The translations under genes were made by a program, and so were the position numbers. From NCBI RefSeq assembly GCF_018402175.1, contig NZ_JAGYJK010000010.1, forward strand, positions 59,452 to 123,451: DNA of 64,000 bases, read 5' to 3'. This document shows, in pieces, positions 1 through 9,189 of the stretch. Position 1 is the first letter of the stretch, and every line of letters starts with the position of its first letter. The DNA is from Yoonia sp. (GTDB lineage: Bacteria > Pseudomonadota > Alphaproteobacteria > Rhodobacterales > Rhodobacteraceae). Below the pieces are notes generated by a model that was not told the DNA's origin, searched no databases, and saw only the letters and a program-made list of their open reading frames with translations.

Positions 1-615
1 CAAGCCGCAATGGCCAAGGGCGATGATGGCACCCTGCGCGGCGTGATCGCGATTCTGGAAAATGCAGGCTTTGCTGTGGTTGCAGCACATGAACTGGCCC
101 CTGATCTGCTGCCTGCAGCTGGCGTGCTGGCAGGCCGCCTGACGCCGCAATTGCGGCTGGATGCGGTGTTGGGCGAACAAACCATCGCGGCGATGGGGGC
201 TGCCGACACAGGACAAGCCTGCCTTGTGCGCCAAGGCCGCGTCATCGCGCGCGAGGATCAGGCCGGCACTGATGCGATGATCGCGCGCTTTGCCCCTGCG
301 GATGATCCGCTGTGGGGCGGTGTCGATCTGGTGGGTGACCTGCTTGGCACCGCCGCCGAATGGCTCAGCGGGGCGGACGGCGTGCCTGTCGATGCGCGCG
401 GTGCGCTGCTGTTCAAGGCCCCCAAACCCGCGCAGGACCGCCGCGCCGACCTGCCGGTGATCGGGCCGGAAACGGCGCGCGGGGCGGTCGCTGCTGGCCT
501 GTCGGCCATCGTGGTCGAGGCGGGGGGCGTCATCGTGCTGGATGCGCCGCAGGTTATCGCCACGCTGGACCGCGCGGGGGCCTGTTTCTGGGTCCGCCCC
601 AAAGGTGGCGCATGA
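1..615 (+). CDS. lpxI: UDP-2,3-diacylglucosamine diphosphatase LpxI, 3' part
   Basis: The first base of the window is already inside this gene: the frame is open from base 1, so the true start lies upstream. The visible 204 residues match the C-terminal domain of LpxI (DUF1009), which hydrolyses UDP-2,3-diacylglucosamine to lipid X in lipid A synthesis at the inner face of the cytoplasmic membrane. Family-like stretches are ALLFKAPKPAQD, the following LPVIGPET, and a C-terminal half rich in Gly and Ala that ends near WVRPKGG. Its stop overlaps the lpxB start by 4 bases (ATGA), so the two consecutive pathway enzymes are translationally coupled. The identification rests on the family pattern and on lpxB directly downstream. 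Confidence 0.85.
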   Translation, partial: QAAMAKGDDGTLRGVIAILENAGFAVVAAHELAPDLLPAAGVLAGRLTPQLRLDAVLGEQTIAAMGAADTGQACLVRQGRVIAREDQAGTDAMIARFAPADDPLWGGVDLVGDLLGTAAEWLSGADGVPVDARGALLFKAPKPAQDRRADLPVIGPETARGAVAAGLSAIVVEAGGVIVLDAPQVIATLDRAGACFWVRPKGGA

Positions 616-1763
616 GAGTGTTCGTGATCGCAGGCGAGGCGTCGGGCGACAAGCTGGGCGCGGCCTTGATGGCGGGGCTGCGCCAGCTGCGCCCTGACGT
701 GACCTTTGACGGGGTTGGCGGGCCGCTGATGCAGGCCGCAGGGCTGGTCAGCCGCTTTCCCATGGATGAACTCAGTGTCATGGGGCTGGCGGAAATCCTG
801 CCCAAATACCGCGCGCTGAAACGGCGCATCGCGCAGATGGCCGAGGCGGTTATCCAGACCCAGCCCGATGTGCTGATCACCATCGACAGCCCCGATTTCT
901 GCCTGCGCGTGGCCAAACTGGTCAAGGCGCGCAGTGCCATCCGCACCGTGCATTATGTCGCCCCCACGGTCTGGGCATGGCGGCCCAAACGCGCGGCGCA
1001 TATGGCGCATCATATCGATCATGTGCTGGCGCTATTCCCGTTTGAACCACCTTTGATGCAGGCCGCGGGCATGGCCTGCGATTTTGTCGGCCATCCTGTG
1101 GTGACCGATCCGATTGCCAGCGCCGATGACGCCGCCGCCCTTGGCGATGGTACCGTCGTGCTGGTCCTACCCGGCAGCCGCAAAGGCGAGGTGAGCCGCC
1201 TTGCCCCTCGTTTCGGGCAGGCCGCGGCACGGATCGCGGCGCAGGTGCCGGATGCACGGTTTGTCATACCGACCACGGCCAATGTGCATGATCTGGTGCA
1301 GGCGCAGGTGGCGGGTTGGCCCGTGCCGGTCACCGTGTTGCCGCCTGCCAGCCCCGACAAACCCGCATGGTTCCGCCGTGCGGATGTGGCGCTGGCGGCA
1401 TCCGGCACGGTGTCGCTGGAACTCGCGGCCAATGGCACGCCGATGGTGATCGCCTATGATATGGCGTGGCTCAGCCGGATCATCATCAGCCGCATGTTGC
1501 TGGTCGATACCGTGACGCTGGTCAATCTGGTCAGTGACACGCGGGTGGTGCCGGAATTCATTGGCAAGGCCTGCCAGCCTGCGCCGATTGCCGATGCCGT
1601 GCTGGCGGTGCTGGCCAACCCGACCGCACAGCAGGCGGCGATGGATTTGACCATGGACAGGCTGGGGCGCGGGGGGCAGCCGCCGGGGCTACGCGCGGCG
1701 CGCGCGGTGCTGGATCGCCTTGAGGGCGCGGCCATCATGCACGACCAGTCCGGTCGCCAGTAG
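612..1763 (+). CDS. lpxB: Lipid-A-disaccharide synthase LpxB
   Basis: This GT19 glycosyltransferase joins lipid X and UDP-diacylglucosamine into the lipid A disaccharide. The protein has 383 residues, the usual length. The N-terminus MRVFVIAGEASGD is the family signature for the first Rossmann domain, followed by DGVGGPLM, DSPDFCLRVAK, PTVWAWRPKRA and GHPVV. LPGSRKGEV opens the second domain, and ALAASGTVSLELA is the nucleotide-sugar site. The start is fixed by the ATGA overlap with lpxI; a longer upstream open frame is only the lpxI sequence read out of phase. The last 75 bases overlap the 3' end of the convergent permease gene, so the two stop codons interleave. Confidence 0.95.
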   Translation: MRVFVIAGEASGDKLGAALMAGLRQLRPDVTFDGVGGPLMQAAGLVSRFPMDELSVMGLAEILPKYRALKRRIAQMAEAVIQTQPDVLITIDSPDFCLRVAKLVKARSAIRTVHYVAPTVWAWRPKRAAHMAHHIDHVLALFPFEPPLMQAAGMACDFVGHPVVTDPIASADDAAALGDGTVVLVLPGSRKGEVSRLAPRFGQAAARIAAQVPDARFVIPTTANVHDLVQAQVAGWPVPVTVLPPASPDKPAWFRRADVALAASGTVSLELAANGTPMVIAYDMAWLSRIIISRMLLVDTVTLVNLVSDTRVVPEFIGKACQPAPIADAVLAVLANPTAQQAAMDLTMDRLGRGGQPPGLRAARAVLDRLEGAAIMHDQSGRQ

Positions 1764-2612
1764 CGCGAAACCGGCATAGGCGCGCAGCGGCAATGCCTCG
1801 CCCAGCACGACAGCGCCCAGGGTGATCGCCACGGGCGCGACCAGCAAGGTCACCAGCATCAGATTGCCGCTGCCCGCCGTGGCCAGCACGCGGTAATACA
1901 GCAGATAGGCCAGCGCCGTGGCCATCACCGCGTAATAGCCGATGGCGGCCCAGGTCTGCGGCTGCAAGGCCAGAGAGATCGGCCCTTCGATAGCCCAGGC
2001 CAGGGGCAGGGCAATCAGGCTGGACCCTGTCAACATGCCAGCGGCAGCGACCTGCGGCGTCAGGCCCGCCAAATTCTTGCGCGCCCAGACCCCCGCAAAA
2101 GCATAGCCGATCGCCCCACCCAGCACCGCCAGCTGGCCCAAGGACCGCAGGTCGAACTGGGTCAGCGCCTGCAATCCGATGGCAGTGGCCACGCCCAGAA
2201 AGCCAAGGCCGACGCCGACAGCCTTGCGCAATGTCAGCCGTTCATCGGCCAGAAACAGCGCCGCCGTGATCGCGCCGAAAATCGCGGTGGATGCATTCAT
2301 GATCGCGGTCAGGCCGGTTTCGATATGCAACTGCCCCCAGGCCATCAGGCTGAACGGGATCACATTGTTCAAAAGGCCCATGATCAGAAACGCGCCCCAG
2401 ATCGCGGGGCGGCGCGGCAGGGGCAGGCGGCGGATCGCGACATAGCCCCACAGGATCAGCATCGCCCAAAAGGTCCGGTGCGCAACCGATGTCAGCGGGC
2501 CGATTTCCGCGAGCGCGACATGCACCGACAGGAAGGACGCGCCCCAGATCAGCGACAGGATCAAAAGATCAGCCCAGGTGCGGCCGGACATGGTTTTCTG
2601 GACAAGTATCAT
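1689..2612 (-). CDS. EamA/DMT-family permease (RhaT-like)
   Basis: About 307 residues with ten predicted hydrophobic segments in two EamA repeats, the layout of drug/metabolite transporters in the inner membrane. The first helix contains LILSLIWGASFLSVHVAL, with the WG-S-F motif typical of the family. The second repeat begins around GLGFLGVATAIGL. The start at 2612 (MILVQKT) is chosen because the helix follows shortly after; 2591 (MSGRTW) is an alternative and no strong ribosome binding site separates them. The substrate cannot be predicted. The 3' end overlaps lpxB tail to tail. It stands alone, away from genes that would suggest a substrate. Confidence 0.8.
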   Translation of the reverse strand: MILVQKTMSGRTWADLLILSLIWGASFLSVHVALAEIGPLTSVAHRTFWAMLILWGYVAIRRLPLPRRPAIWGAFLIMGLLNNVIPFSLMAWGQLHIETGLTAIMNASTAIFGAITAALFLADERLTLRKAVGVGLGFLGVATAIGLQALTQFDLRSLGQLAVLGGAIGYAFAGVWARKNLAGLTPQVAAAGMLTGSSLIALPLAWAIEGPISLALQPQTWAAIGYYAVMATALAYLLYYRVLATAGSGNLMLVTLLVAPVAITLGAVVLGEALPLRAYAGFALLATGLVVHDGRALKAIQHRARRA

Positions 2613-2668
2613 GGCGCCGGTTTGATCCTGTCCGCACCGCCAGCGCAAGCCGGATCATGCGCCAAAAC

Positions 2669-2698
2669 AAAAGCCCCGCCGGTCAGGGCAGGGCTTTT
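2669..2698 (-). terminator. Rho-independent terminator of the FadL-like gene
   Basis: On the minus strand an 8-bp GC-rich stem (AAAAGCCC pairing with GGGCTTTT) with a GC-rich inner loop is followed by TTTTGTTTT. It lies 20 bases past the stop of the outer membrane protein gene. The A/T ends of the stem also allow some function in the other direction. Confidence 0.8.
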
Positions 2699-2716
2699 GC
2701 AGATCGTTTGGTTTGA

Positions 2717-3832
2717 TCAATAGGTATAGGCGACCTTGAACCCCACGGCGACCGCGCTGTTGTCGGTGAATGCGGCGCGGGCGGTGTTGCTGGTCTGTGC
2801 CGAGGCATCCCCCAGCCCGATATAGCGCACACCACCCGACAGGATGACGTTGTCCATCGTGTATTGCGCGCCCAGACCGACCGAGTAATTGCCGTTTGTT
2901 GGTGCCAGTGGCGAGACCAGATCTTCACCTTCGGGTTCATAGCCGACGCTGAACGATCCCGACCAGACATCGCTGAACCGGCGACCGACACCCAAGGTAT
3001 AGCCGAAACCATCCTCGATATTGGTCAGGGACGCACCGCTGGTCGCGACACCAAAGTTTTGTGGTGTCACTTTGACCACACTATATTCAGCCCAGCGGAT
3101 CGAGCCGAACAACAGCGTATCAGCCGCGATGCCGGTCTGGAAATCGAGGTTCACAGCCTGTGGCGTGGTGAGCTTTGTATCTGTTGTTGACCCAAGGTTG
3201 TCGGTCGTTCCGAATTCATGGTCAATCTCGGAGAAATACGTCAGCGCGACGCGCAGGGCGATGTCGGGTATTTCATAGGCTGCCCCGACCGCGTAGCCAT
3301 AGCCGGTATCACGGTCCAGCGTCACCGAATATCCGTTGATTCCTGTTGGCGGCGAATTCGCCCCATAGGCAAGACCACTCAAAGTGACCTTACCCTCGAT
3401 CGATTGGGCGCGGATACCGCCATGAAAGCTGACGTTGTCGTTCATCTTGTAACGCAGCATGCCGGTAAAGGCGACGGAATCCAGCGTTGCCGTTGTGCCG
3501 CCCAGCGCCGTTGACTGCCCCGTCGGATAGGCCACATCCGCGCCATAAGGCTCGTCCACGATCAAGGCGAAGGACAGCTGGTCGTTTATGTTGGACTTAT
3601 AGCCGAGCCCCAGAATGCTGTAATCTTTCGACACATTGCCGGTCTCTCTGGACCCGAAGGCAGCAGCATCCGTGCCGCTGACGCTGGGCATGACGCTGCC
3701 AAAGCTCAGTTCGGCGTAATTGCCATTTTGAAAAATCACCCCGATATTCTGTGCGGAACGGTCCAACCCAACCGCCTGCGCCATGGATGTCGTCAACAGC
3801 AACGCTGCGCCGACGGTAAGTGCCTGTTTCAT
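2717..3832 (-). CDS. FadL/OmpP1-family outer membrane protein
   Basis: The protein has 371 residues with a clear signal peptide (MKQALTVGAALLLTTSMAQA, cleavage near residue 20). A long series of alternating hydrophobic segments follows, as expected for a 14-strand FadL-type beta-barrel carrying long-chain fatty acids or other hydrophobic compounds across the outer membrane. The last residues FKVAYTY end in an aromatic residue, the usual barrel-assembly signal. The N-terminal region ARS-(Q)NIGVIFQNGNYAELSFG resembles the OmpP1/FadL hatch region of roseobacter proteins. The gene is monocistronic with its own terminator. It is somewhat shorter than E. coli FadL (about 420 residues), which is common for the alphaproteobacterial branch. 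The substrate is not predictable. Confidence 0.8.
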   Translation of the reverse strand: MKQALTVGAALLLTTSMAQAVGLDRSAQNIGVIFQNGNYAELSFGSVMPSVSGTDAAAFGSRETGNVSKDYSILGLGYKSNINDQLSFALIVDEPYGADVAYPTGQSTALGGTTATLDSVAFTGMLRYKMNDNVSFHGGIRAQSIEGKVTLSGLAYGANSPPTGINGYSVTLDRDTGYGYAVGAAYEIPDIALRVALTYFSEIDHEFGTTDNLGSTTDTKLTTPQAVNLDFQTGIAADTLLFGSIRWAEYSVVKVTPQNFGVATSGASLTNIEDGFGYTLGVGRRFSDVWSGSFSVGYEPEGEDLVSPLAPTNGNYSVGLGAQYTMDNVILSGGVRYIGLGDASAQTSNTARAAFTDNSAVAVGFKVAYTY

Positions 3833-3903
3833 GGTGTCTCCCCCCTCATGAACAATTCTTGTGCGAAAACTTTAGGGAGTGCCTCAAAGCTGCGCAATTT
3901 ATG

Positions 3904-3936
3904 ACGCTACGTCAACTTGAACGCATGTCGTAGCGT
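3904..3936. promoter_or_regulatory. Inverted repeat upstream of the FadL-like gene
   Basis: Two 8-bp arms, ACGCTACG (3904-3911) and CGTAGCGT (3929-3936), are separated by 17 bases and lie 72-104 bases upstream of the minus-strand start at 3832. This spacing suits a regulator binding near a promoter. The binding protein is unknown. Confidence 0.35.
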
Positions 3937-3986
3937 TACATATTTGTGACTGCCAACGCTGTGGCGCGACGCGCGCATCAAGCGGA

Positions 3987-4847
3987 CTATTTCTGGGCGC
4001 CTGCGTGCCGGATATTGATGAAATTTCCCAGAAAAATCAACGCTGCACCGGCAAAGACCAGCAATTCCAGTGGTTCATCATATAGGATCATCCCCACGAC
4101 CGCGATGGCGGGCAGGCGCACGAAATCCAGCGGCATGACGGTGCTGGCGGGGGCGATGCTCAACGCCTTGGTCAGGCAGAAATGCGCGACCAGCCCCGCG
4201 ATGCTGATCACGACGACCCAAGGCAGGATCACCGCTGACGGCACAGCGATGTCGCCGTCATAGCCCGCAGTGCCAAGCCCGAATACTGCCTGCGTGAGCG
4301 TCAGGAAAAACAGGATCGAGGTGATGCCTTCGGTCCGCGTCAGTTTGCGTGTGAAAATCGCGCTTAGCGCAAAGAACACCGCACATCCTGCCGCCGCCAG
4401 CAATCCGGGGCTCAGATTGCTTGGATCGGGGCGTGCCACGATCAGGATGCCGGCAAAACCGATCAGCGCCGCGATCAGCCCGATGCCGGTCAGCCGTTCC
4501 TGCAAGATCAGCGGCGACAACAGCAACACCCAGATCGGCGTGGTGAATTCCAATGCGAATACCTGCGCCAGCGGGATCGTGATGATGGCGTAAAACCACA
4601 GGTTCTGCCCGGTGAAATGACACATATTGCGCACCAGATGCAGCCGCAGCTTGCGAAACCTGATCTGGCGGATGGCACCGGTATACGCCGCGATGGCCAG
4701 AACGATGACGATGCCGATCAGGCTGCGGAACAGCATGATCTCGAACGTATCAAGTTCCACGCTGACGCTGCGCCCGGCAATGGCCATGGTGGTAAAGGCG
4801 ATAATCGCGCCGATCATCCACAGGGCGGCCTGTGTCGTGTTGCTCAT
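3987..4847 (-). CDS. EamA/DMT-family permease
   Basis: About 286 residues with ten hydrophobic helices in two EamA repeats. Helices include WMIGAIIAFTTMAIAGRS at the N-terminus and VGMILYDEPLELLVFAGAAL near the C-terminus; the E-P-L before the last helices is characteristic of the family (SAM-transporter-like branch in Rhodobacterales). The start at 4847 (MSNTTQA) is preferred since the frame upstream is non-hydrophobic and Cys/His-rich; 4868 (MFLSGFK, preceded by an AAGGCG) is an alternative. It is monocistronic and convergent with nothing. It is not similar enough to the permease at 1689-2612 to be a recent duplicate by eye. The substrate is unknown. Confidence 0.8.
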   Translation of the reverse strand: MSNTTQAALWMIGAIIAFTTMAIAGRSVSVELDTFEIMLFRSLIGIVIVLAIAAYTGAIRQIRFRKLRLHLVRNMCHFTGQNLWFYAIITIPLAQVFALEFTTPIWVLLLSPLILQERLTGIGLIAALIGFAGILIVARPDPSNLSPGLLAAAGCAVFFALSAIFTRKLTRTEGITSILFFLTLTQAVFGLGTAGYDGDIAVPSAVILPWVVVISIAGLVAHFCLTKALSIAPASTVMPLDFVRLPAIAVVGMILYDEPLELLVFAGAALIFLGNFINIRHAGAQK

Positions 4848-5089
4848 CTTGAAACCTGACAGGAACATCTGCGCCTTGCGCGCGGACCCCTTTGACAGGG
4901 TCGGGTGATTTTGCAAGCGGCAGGTATGGTGTGGCCCAGTGCACTGGTCTTGGCAAACGGTCACAGTCCTGACTGGCGCGTTTCTTTGCCGTGGTCTGGG
5001 TGCTGATAAACCTACCGGGCGTTTAAGCGGTTCTTAATCGCTGTGCGCAATAACACCCTAAATCTGATTGTTCGGCGTGAGAGGTAATT

Positions 5090-7438
5090 ATGCGCAATCT
5101 CAGTTCTATCCCCCTGTCCCGCAAGCTGCCTGTCATCATTGCAGGTATCGGCCTTTCGGCTTCCATCGCGGTGTCTGCTCTTAGTTATTTTGACTTTCGC
5201 GACACGATGTTGACATCTGCCAAGGCCAATTTCCAAGTCCTTGCCGATGAACGCGGTCTGGCCGTAGAAAGCTGGTTGGCAGAGGTAAGGCGTAATATGC
5301 TGTCCTACGCGCGCACGCCAATGATCGTTGACACGCTGCCGGCGCTGTCATCCTCTTTCGGGATGACGGACACTGCGGCCAATCTGCAAGCGTCCTACAT
5401 CGCAAACAACCCCAACCCCGTTGGGCAAAAATCCCTGCTTGACCGGGCGCCTGAAATGGTTCCCTACAATTTCCAGCACGGCGTGCTGCACCCGTTCTTT
5501 CGCAATGTGGTGTCATCGGCGGGATATTCCGATGTGTATCTGTTGAATACGGCCGGCGACGTTGTCTATTCCTACGCCAAAAATCCCGATTTTGCGACCA
5601 GTGTGGAAACAGGCCCCTATAGGGACACGGGGCTTGGTCAGGCGTTTCGTGCCGCGCGCGACGGCAATGTGGGACAGATCTATTTTTCCGATTACACCGC
5701 CTATCAGCCCAGCGGTGGCGTTGTTGCCGCATTTATGGCGACACCAGTGCAGAATAGCGATGGTGTGACGGTTGGCGTCTATGCCGCCCAACTCTTGACC
5801 GCCAATCTTGATGAGATTGTGAACCGCGCGGTCGGTTTGGGGGCCACGGGTCAGATCTATATCGTTGGCCCCGACATGAAAACGCGCAGCGCGTCACGTT
5901 TTGCAGGTGGGCACAGCGCATTGTACGACGTCAGTGGCCTCGATCAGGTCGCGGCTGGCGCGGCTGCGGTGTTTAGCGGTGTGACCGGAATTAATGGGCG
6001 CCCGGTGATTGCCAAGGTGGTGAATATTGAAATCCTTGGTACGCCTTGGCGGGTGATCGGGGAACTGGACATGGCAGAGGTGCTGATCCCCGTGAACGAT
6101 ATCCGCGCCCAGATGGGTATTCTTGCGGTGGTCGTCATGGTGCTGGCCGCATTGCTTGGCTATCTGACAGCACGCTCGGTGTTAAACCCGCTGTCACGGT
6201 TGCGGGACGGTATGGGCCGTGTCGCGCAACGCGAGTATAATTTCGTCGTGGCCGATACCGGCCGCAGCGATGAATTGGGCGTGCTGGCCAAGGCGCTGGT
6301 CGATTTCCGCGACAAGCTGCAAGCATCGGATGCGGCAGAACAGGAACGCAAAGCGGTGCAGGCAGAACAGGCCCGCGTTGTGCAGGAGCTGAGCAAGGCG
6401 ATGGTGGCTCTGGCCGACGGCGATCTGACAGCGGTCATCCATATGCCCTTTGATGAAAGCTATGAACAGCTGCGGCTTGACTATAACCGCACCGTCGCCA
6501 ACCTGAGCACGACCGTTGGATCGGTCGTCACCAGTGCCGTCGGCATCCGCGAACGCTCTTTGGAGATGAGCAGCGCCTCTGACGACCTGTCGCGCCGGAC
6601 AGAAAATCAGGCTGCAACGCTGGAACAGACTGCCGCCGCACTTGACGAACTGACCGCCAGCGTGCGCTCTGCTGCGGATGGCGCGCGCGAGGTGGAATCT
6701 ATCGTCGGCAACGCTCAAGATTATGCCATTGCCAGCGAACCGGTCGTACAAAAGGCGGTTGCCGCGATGACCGCGATCGAAAAGTCATCCGATGAAATCT
6801 CTCAGATTGTCGGCGTGATCGATGACATCGCGTTTCAGACCAATCTGCTCGCGCTGAACGCGGGGGTCGAGGCGGCACGCGCAGGCGATGCCGGCCGGGG
6901 TTTCGCTGTGGTGGCATCAGAAGTGCGCGCTCTGGCGCAACGCTCCTCTGAGGCGGCCAAGCAGATCAAGACGCTGATCGCCGGCAGTTCTGATCAGGTC
7001 GCCAATGGCGTCAGCCTGGTTGGCGAGGCCGGCGAAGTCCTGACGCGCATCGCGAAACATATCAGCCATATTTCTGGCCTTATATCGGAAATCGCGGCGG
7101 GTGCCGCGGAACAATCGACAGGGCTGGCCGAGATCAATATCGGGGTCACGCAGTTGGACAAGGTGACACAACAAAACGCCGCAATGGTCGAACAGGCCAC
7201 CGCAAGCAGCCATGCGCTGAACGCCGAGGCAGGCAATCTTGGCGAACTTGTTGCGCGGTTCCAGTTGGACAACACGTCCGGCCCCTCCGCCGCGCAGACG
7301 CCGCGTCCGGCAGAAAATGTCATGATGTTCCAATCTCCGCGCAGCCAGCAGAAACCCGCCAAAGCGGCGCCTGCGGCGATGAACGGGACGCATGGCAGGG
7401 CCAACACTATGGGTACCGATGACTGGCAGGACTTTTAA
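5090..7438 (+). CDS. Methyl-accepting chemotaxis protein
   Basis: A 782-residue transmembrane chemoreceptor. TM1 lies at residues about 14-33, a periplasmic sensor of about 300 residues (Cache-like by size and position) follows, and TM2 is at about 344-363. HAMP begins near residue 365 with a second HAMP-like linker around 430-480. The cytoplasmic signalling hairpin spans about 500-730, with the highly conserved tip [20 protein letters not shown] near residues 575-595 that contacts CheA and CheW. The C-terminus ends in a flexible Ala/Pro linker and DDWQDF, which resembles the CheR/CheB-tethering pentapeptides of other receptors. It is a solitary gene with no che genes nearby, so it presumably works with a core cluster elsewhere. 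The ligand is unknown. Confidence 0.92.
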   Translation: MRNLSSIPLSRKLPVIIAGIGLSASIAVSALSYFDFRDTMLTSAKANFQVLADERGLAVESWLAEVRRNMLSYARTPMIVDTLPALSSSFGMTDTAANLQASYIANNPNPVGQKSLLDRAPEMVPYNFQHGVLHPFFRNVVSSAGYSDVYLLNTAGDVVYSYAKNPDFATSVETGPYRDTGLGQAFRAARDGNVGQIYFSDYTAYQPSGGVVAAFMATPVQNSDGVTVGVYAAQLLTANLDEIVNRAVGLGATGQIYIVGPDMKTRSASRFAGGHSALYDVSGLDQVAAGAAAVFSGVTGINGRPVIAKVVNIEILGTPWRVIGELDMAEVLIPVNDIRAQMGILAVVVMVLAALLGYLTARSVLNPLSRLRDGMGRVAQREYNFVVADTGRSDELGVLAKALVDFRDKLQASDAAEQERKAVQAEQARVVQELSKAMVALADGDLTAVIHMPFDESYEQLRLDYNRTVANLSTTVGSVVTSAVGIRERSLEMSSASDDLSRRTENQAATLEQTAAALDELTASVRSAADGAREVESIVGNAQDYAIASEPVVQKAVAAMTAIEKSSDEISQIVGVIDDIAFQTNLLALNAGVEAARAGDAGRGFAVVASEVRALAQRSSEAAKQIKTLIAGSSDQVANGVSLVGEAGEVLTRIAKHISHISGLISEIAAGAAEQSTGLAEINIGVTQLDKVTQQNAAMVEQATASSHALNAEAGNLGELVARFQLDNTSGPSAAQTPRPAENVMMFQSPRSQQKPAKAAPAAMNGTHGRANTMGTDDWQDF

Positions 7439-8108
7439 GGTGAAATTGGCAGGCGGCATTGCTGGCCGCCAATCGCTCAATCAGCCGCAGCCGACAGCGC
7501 GGGCTAGCGATCGTAGCACCGCACAGGGGTGCTGCTGGCGCCACGCTGCCGCGAAACTGGAACTTTCAGAATGTCGCCCATGCGGCTGCGCGCTCATATC
7601 TGATTGGCTGGCATTGGCGTTGAAATCGCAAGCTAGATACGCTTTTGCAGATCGGTCATGCGGGGGTGCGCGCCGGTATAGCGGCGCGCAGTAACTGTCA
7701 GCCGCCTGACATATGCGGCGGGTACCCTTGGTATAATCGCGGGGCGTGGCGTCACCTTTGGTGGCTCTGCGTATGTGTTTTGTGGGGCGGTTAACCGGCC
7801 AACGGCGACTGTCCCGCCCGCCGCTGATGAGGTGGTGTTGTTCAACGCTGCGTCGCGGCTGGCTTTGCAACAGGGCCCGATTTCATGGCACTCGGCAGAA
7901 TGCGGCCGTCTACGGGATTCCGCTTTGGCCGCGCTGAATCTGTCATGACATCCACCGCTAACTGCGGCCGCGATTTGACAAAGCGTCGCTTTCGACGCTT
8001 AACCATTTGACAGCATGGTCCTGACCGCTATTTTCGCACGACGAAACGCTGACCTATGTCGTTTGTACGACATGCGGCGGTTTTGTCTTATCATCCGGGA
8101 GGAATTCG
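7439..8108. other. Intergenic region with coding-like debris
   Basis: No gene here can be named. A GGCGGC/GGCCGCC hairpin at about 7449-7471 may end the chemoreceptor transcript. From about 7687 to 7949 the plus strand keeps an open frame with no good start codon (it contains GIIAGRGVTFGGSAYVFCG and ends in ALAALNLS), immediately after an in-frame TAG. The opposite strand of the same stretch is also open (70 codons, 7633-7845). This looks like a decayed gene of unknown identity rather than a functional one. The promoter of the TAXI gene should lie at about 7950-8095. Confidence 0.35.
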
Positions 8109-9086
8109 ATGATCAAATCTATTCTTGGCACATCTGCCATCGCATTTGTGGCGGCCATGCCCGCATTGGCGCAAGAGGTTGACCGCACGGGCTGGCCCAC
8201 CAGCTTTACCGTTGGCACCGCATCGCAGGGCGGCACGTTTTTCGTCTATGGGTCCGGCTATGCCAACCTGATTTCCGAAGAACTGGGCGTGACCGGCGGC
8301 GCCGAAGTCACCGGCGGACCCATGCAGAACATGGCATTGGTCCACACCGGTGAAGCCGCGATGGGCATGACCACGATGGGCCCCGCACAGGTCAGCATCC
8401 AAGGCAAAAGCCCACTGGCACCCGGTCTGGAAATGACCAATGTCTGCGCGCATTTCCCGATGTATGAAACACCGTTCCATGCGGTGGCTCTGTCCGGTTC
8501 CGGCATCACCGCGTTGAGCGAGATCCCAGCAGGATCGCGCATCGGCTTTGGCCCAGCTGGGTCGACAGGCGATACCTATTTCCCTGAAATGCTGACCGCG
8601 CTTGGCATCGAGTTCGAACGCCGCAATGGCGGCTGGAACGATCTGGGCGGCCAGTTGCAGGATGGCTTGATCGACGTCATCGGCTTTGCCGCCGGTGTGC
8701 CGATCCCTCAGGTGGCCGAGCTTGAGGCATCCAACGATGTCAACATCATCGAATTCACCGCCGAAGAACAGGCGATGATGACATCGATGTTCCCAGTGTC
8801 GAATTTTGATATTCCTGCCGGCACCTATGCCAGCTTGACCGAGCCCGCGCGCGCGGTGTCGATGTGGAACTTTGCCATCGTCAATTGTGATCTGCCCGAA
8901 AGCTTTGTCTACGAAGCAACGCGGGTCATCATGGAAGACAACGCACGGATGATGCAGATCCATTCGTCCGCATCGACGACCATATTCGAAAATTGGGACA
9001 AAAACACGGTCATTCCATGGCACCCCGGTGCTGCACGTTGGTTCACCGAAAACGGTGCAACCATCTCTGCGGACATGATCAAGTAA
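8109..9086 (+). CDS. TAXI-family TRAP transporter solute-binding protein
   Basis: A 325-residue periplasmic binding protein with a signal peptide (MIKSILGTSAIAFVAAMPALAQ, cleavage after residue 22). The mature part has the TAXI pattern: FTVGTASQGGTFFVYGSGYA near the N-terminus, GPAGSTGDTYFPEMLTALG in the middle, and WHPGAARWFTE near the C-terminus. TAXI proteins deliver substrate to a fused TRAP permease, which follows directly. The ribosome binding site GGGAGG lies 6 bases before the ATG. Known TAXI ligands include glutamate, 2-oxoglutarate and other small carboxylates, but specificity cannot be read here. It is convergent with the imide/dicarboxylate operon, which makes a functional link possible but unproven. 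Confidence 0.9.
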   Translation: MIKSILGTSAIAFVAAMPALAQEVDRTGWPTSFTVGTASQGGTFFVYGSGYANLISEELGVTGGAEVTGGPMQNMALVHTGEAAMGMTTMGPAQVSIQGKSPLAPGLEMTNVCAHFPMYETPFHAVALSGSGITALSEIPAGSRIGFGPAGSTGDTYFPEMLTALGIEFERRNGGWNDLGGQLQDGLIDVIGFAAGVPIPQVAELEASNDVNIIEFTAEEQAMMTSMFPVSNFDIPAGTYASLTEPARAVSMWNFAIVNCDLPESFVYEATRVIMEDNARMMQIHSSASTTIFENWDKNTVIPWHPGAARWFTENGATISADMIK

Positions 9087-9096
9087 TAAACATATC

Positions 9097-9123
9097 AGGG
9101 CCGGCGCAGATAGCACCGGCCCT
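9097..9123 (+). terminator. Hairpin between TAXI binding protein and permease
   Basis: An 8-bp stem AGGGCCGG / CCGGCCCT with an 11-base loop is followed by TATTTGA. It has a poor U-tract and lies between co-directional genes, so it more likely lowers downstream expression or stabilises the upstream mRNA than ends transcription fully. This fits the higher need for binding protein. Confidence 0.55.
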
Positions 9124-9189
9124 TATTTGACAGGCGTTGCGCCTGCCATGCCGGGGCGTTGCCCCGTTTTGTATGAGGGAAACTGGGTA

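Noticed and set aside
7633..7845. A 70-codon minus-strand frame after the chemoreceptor
   Set aside because: No family, no convincing ribosome binding site, and the opposite strand is equally open; reported only as debris in the intergenic entry.
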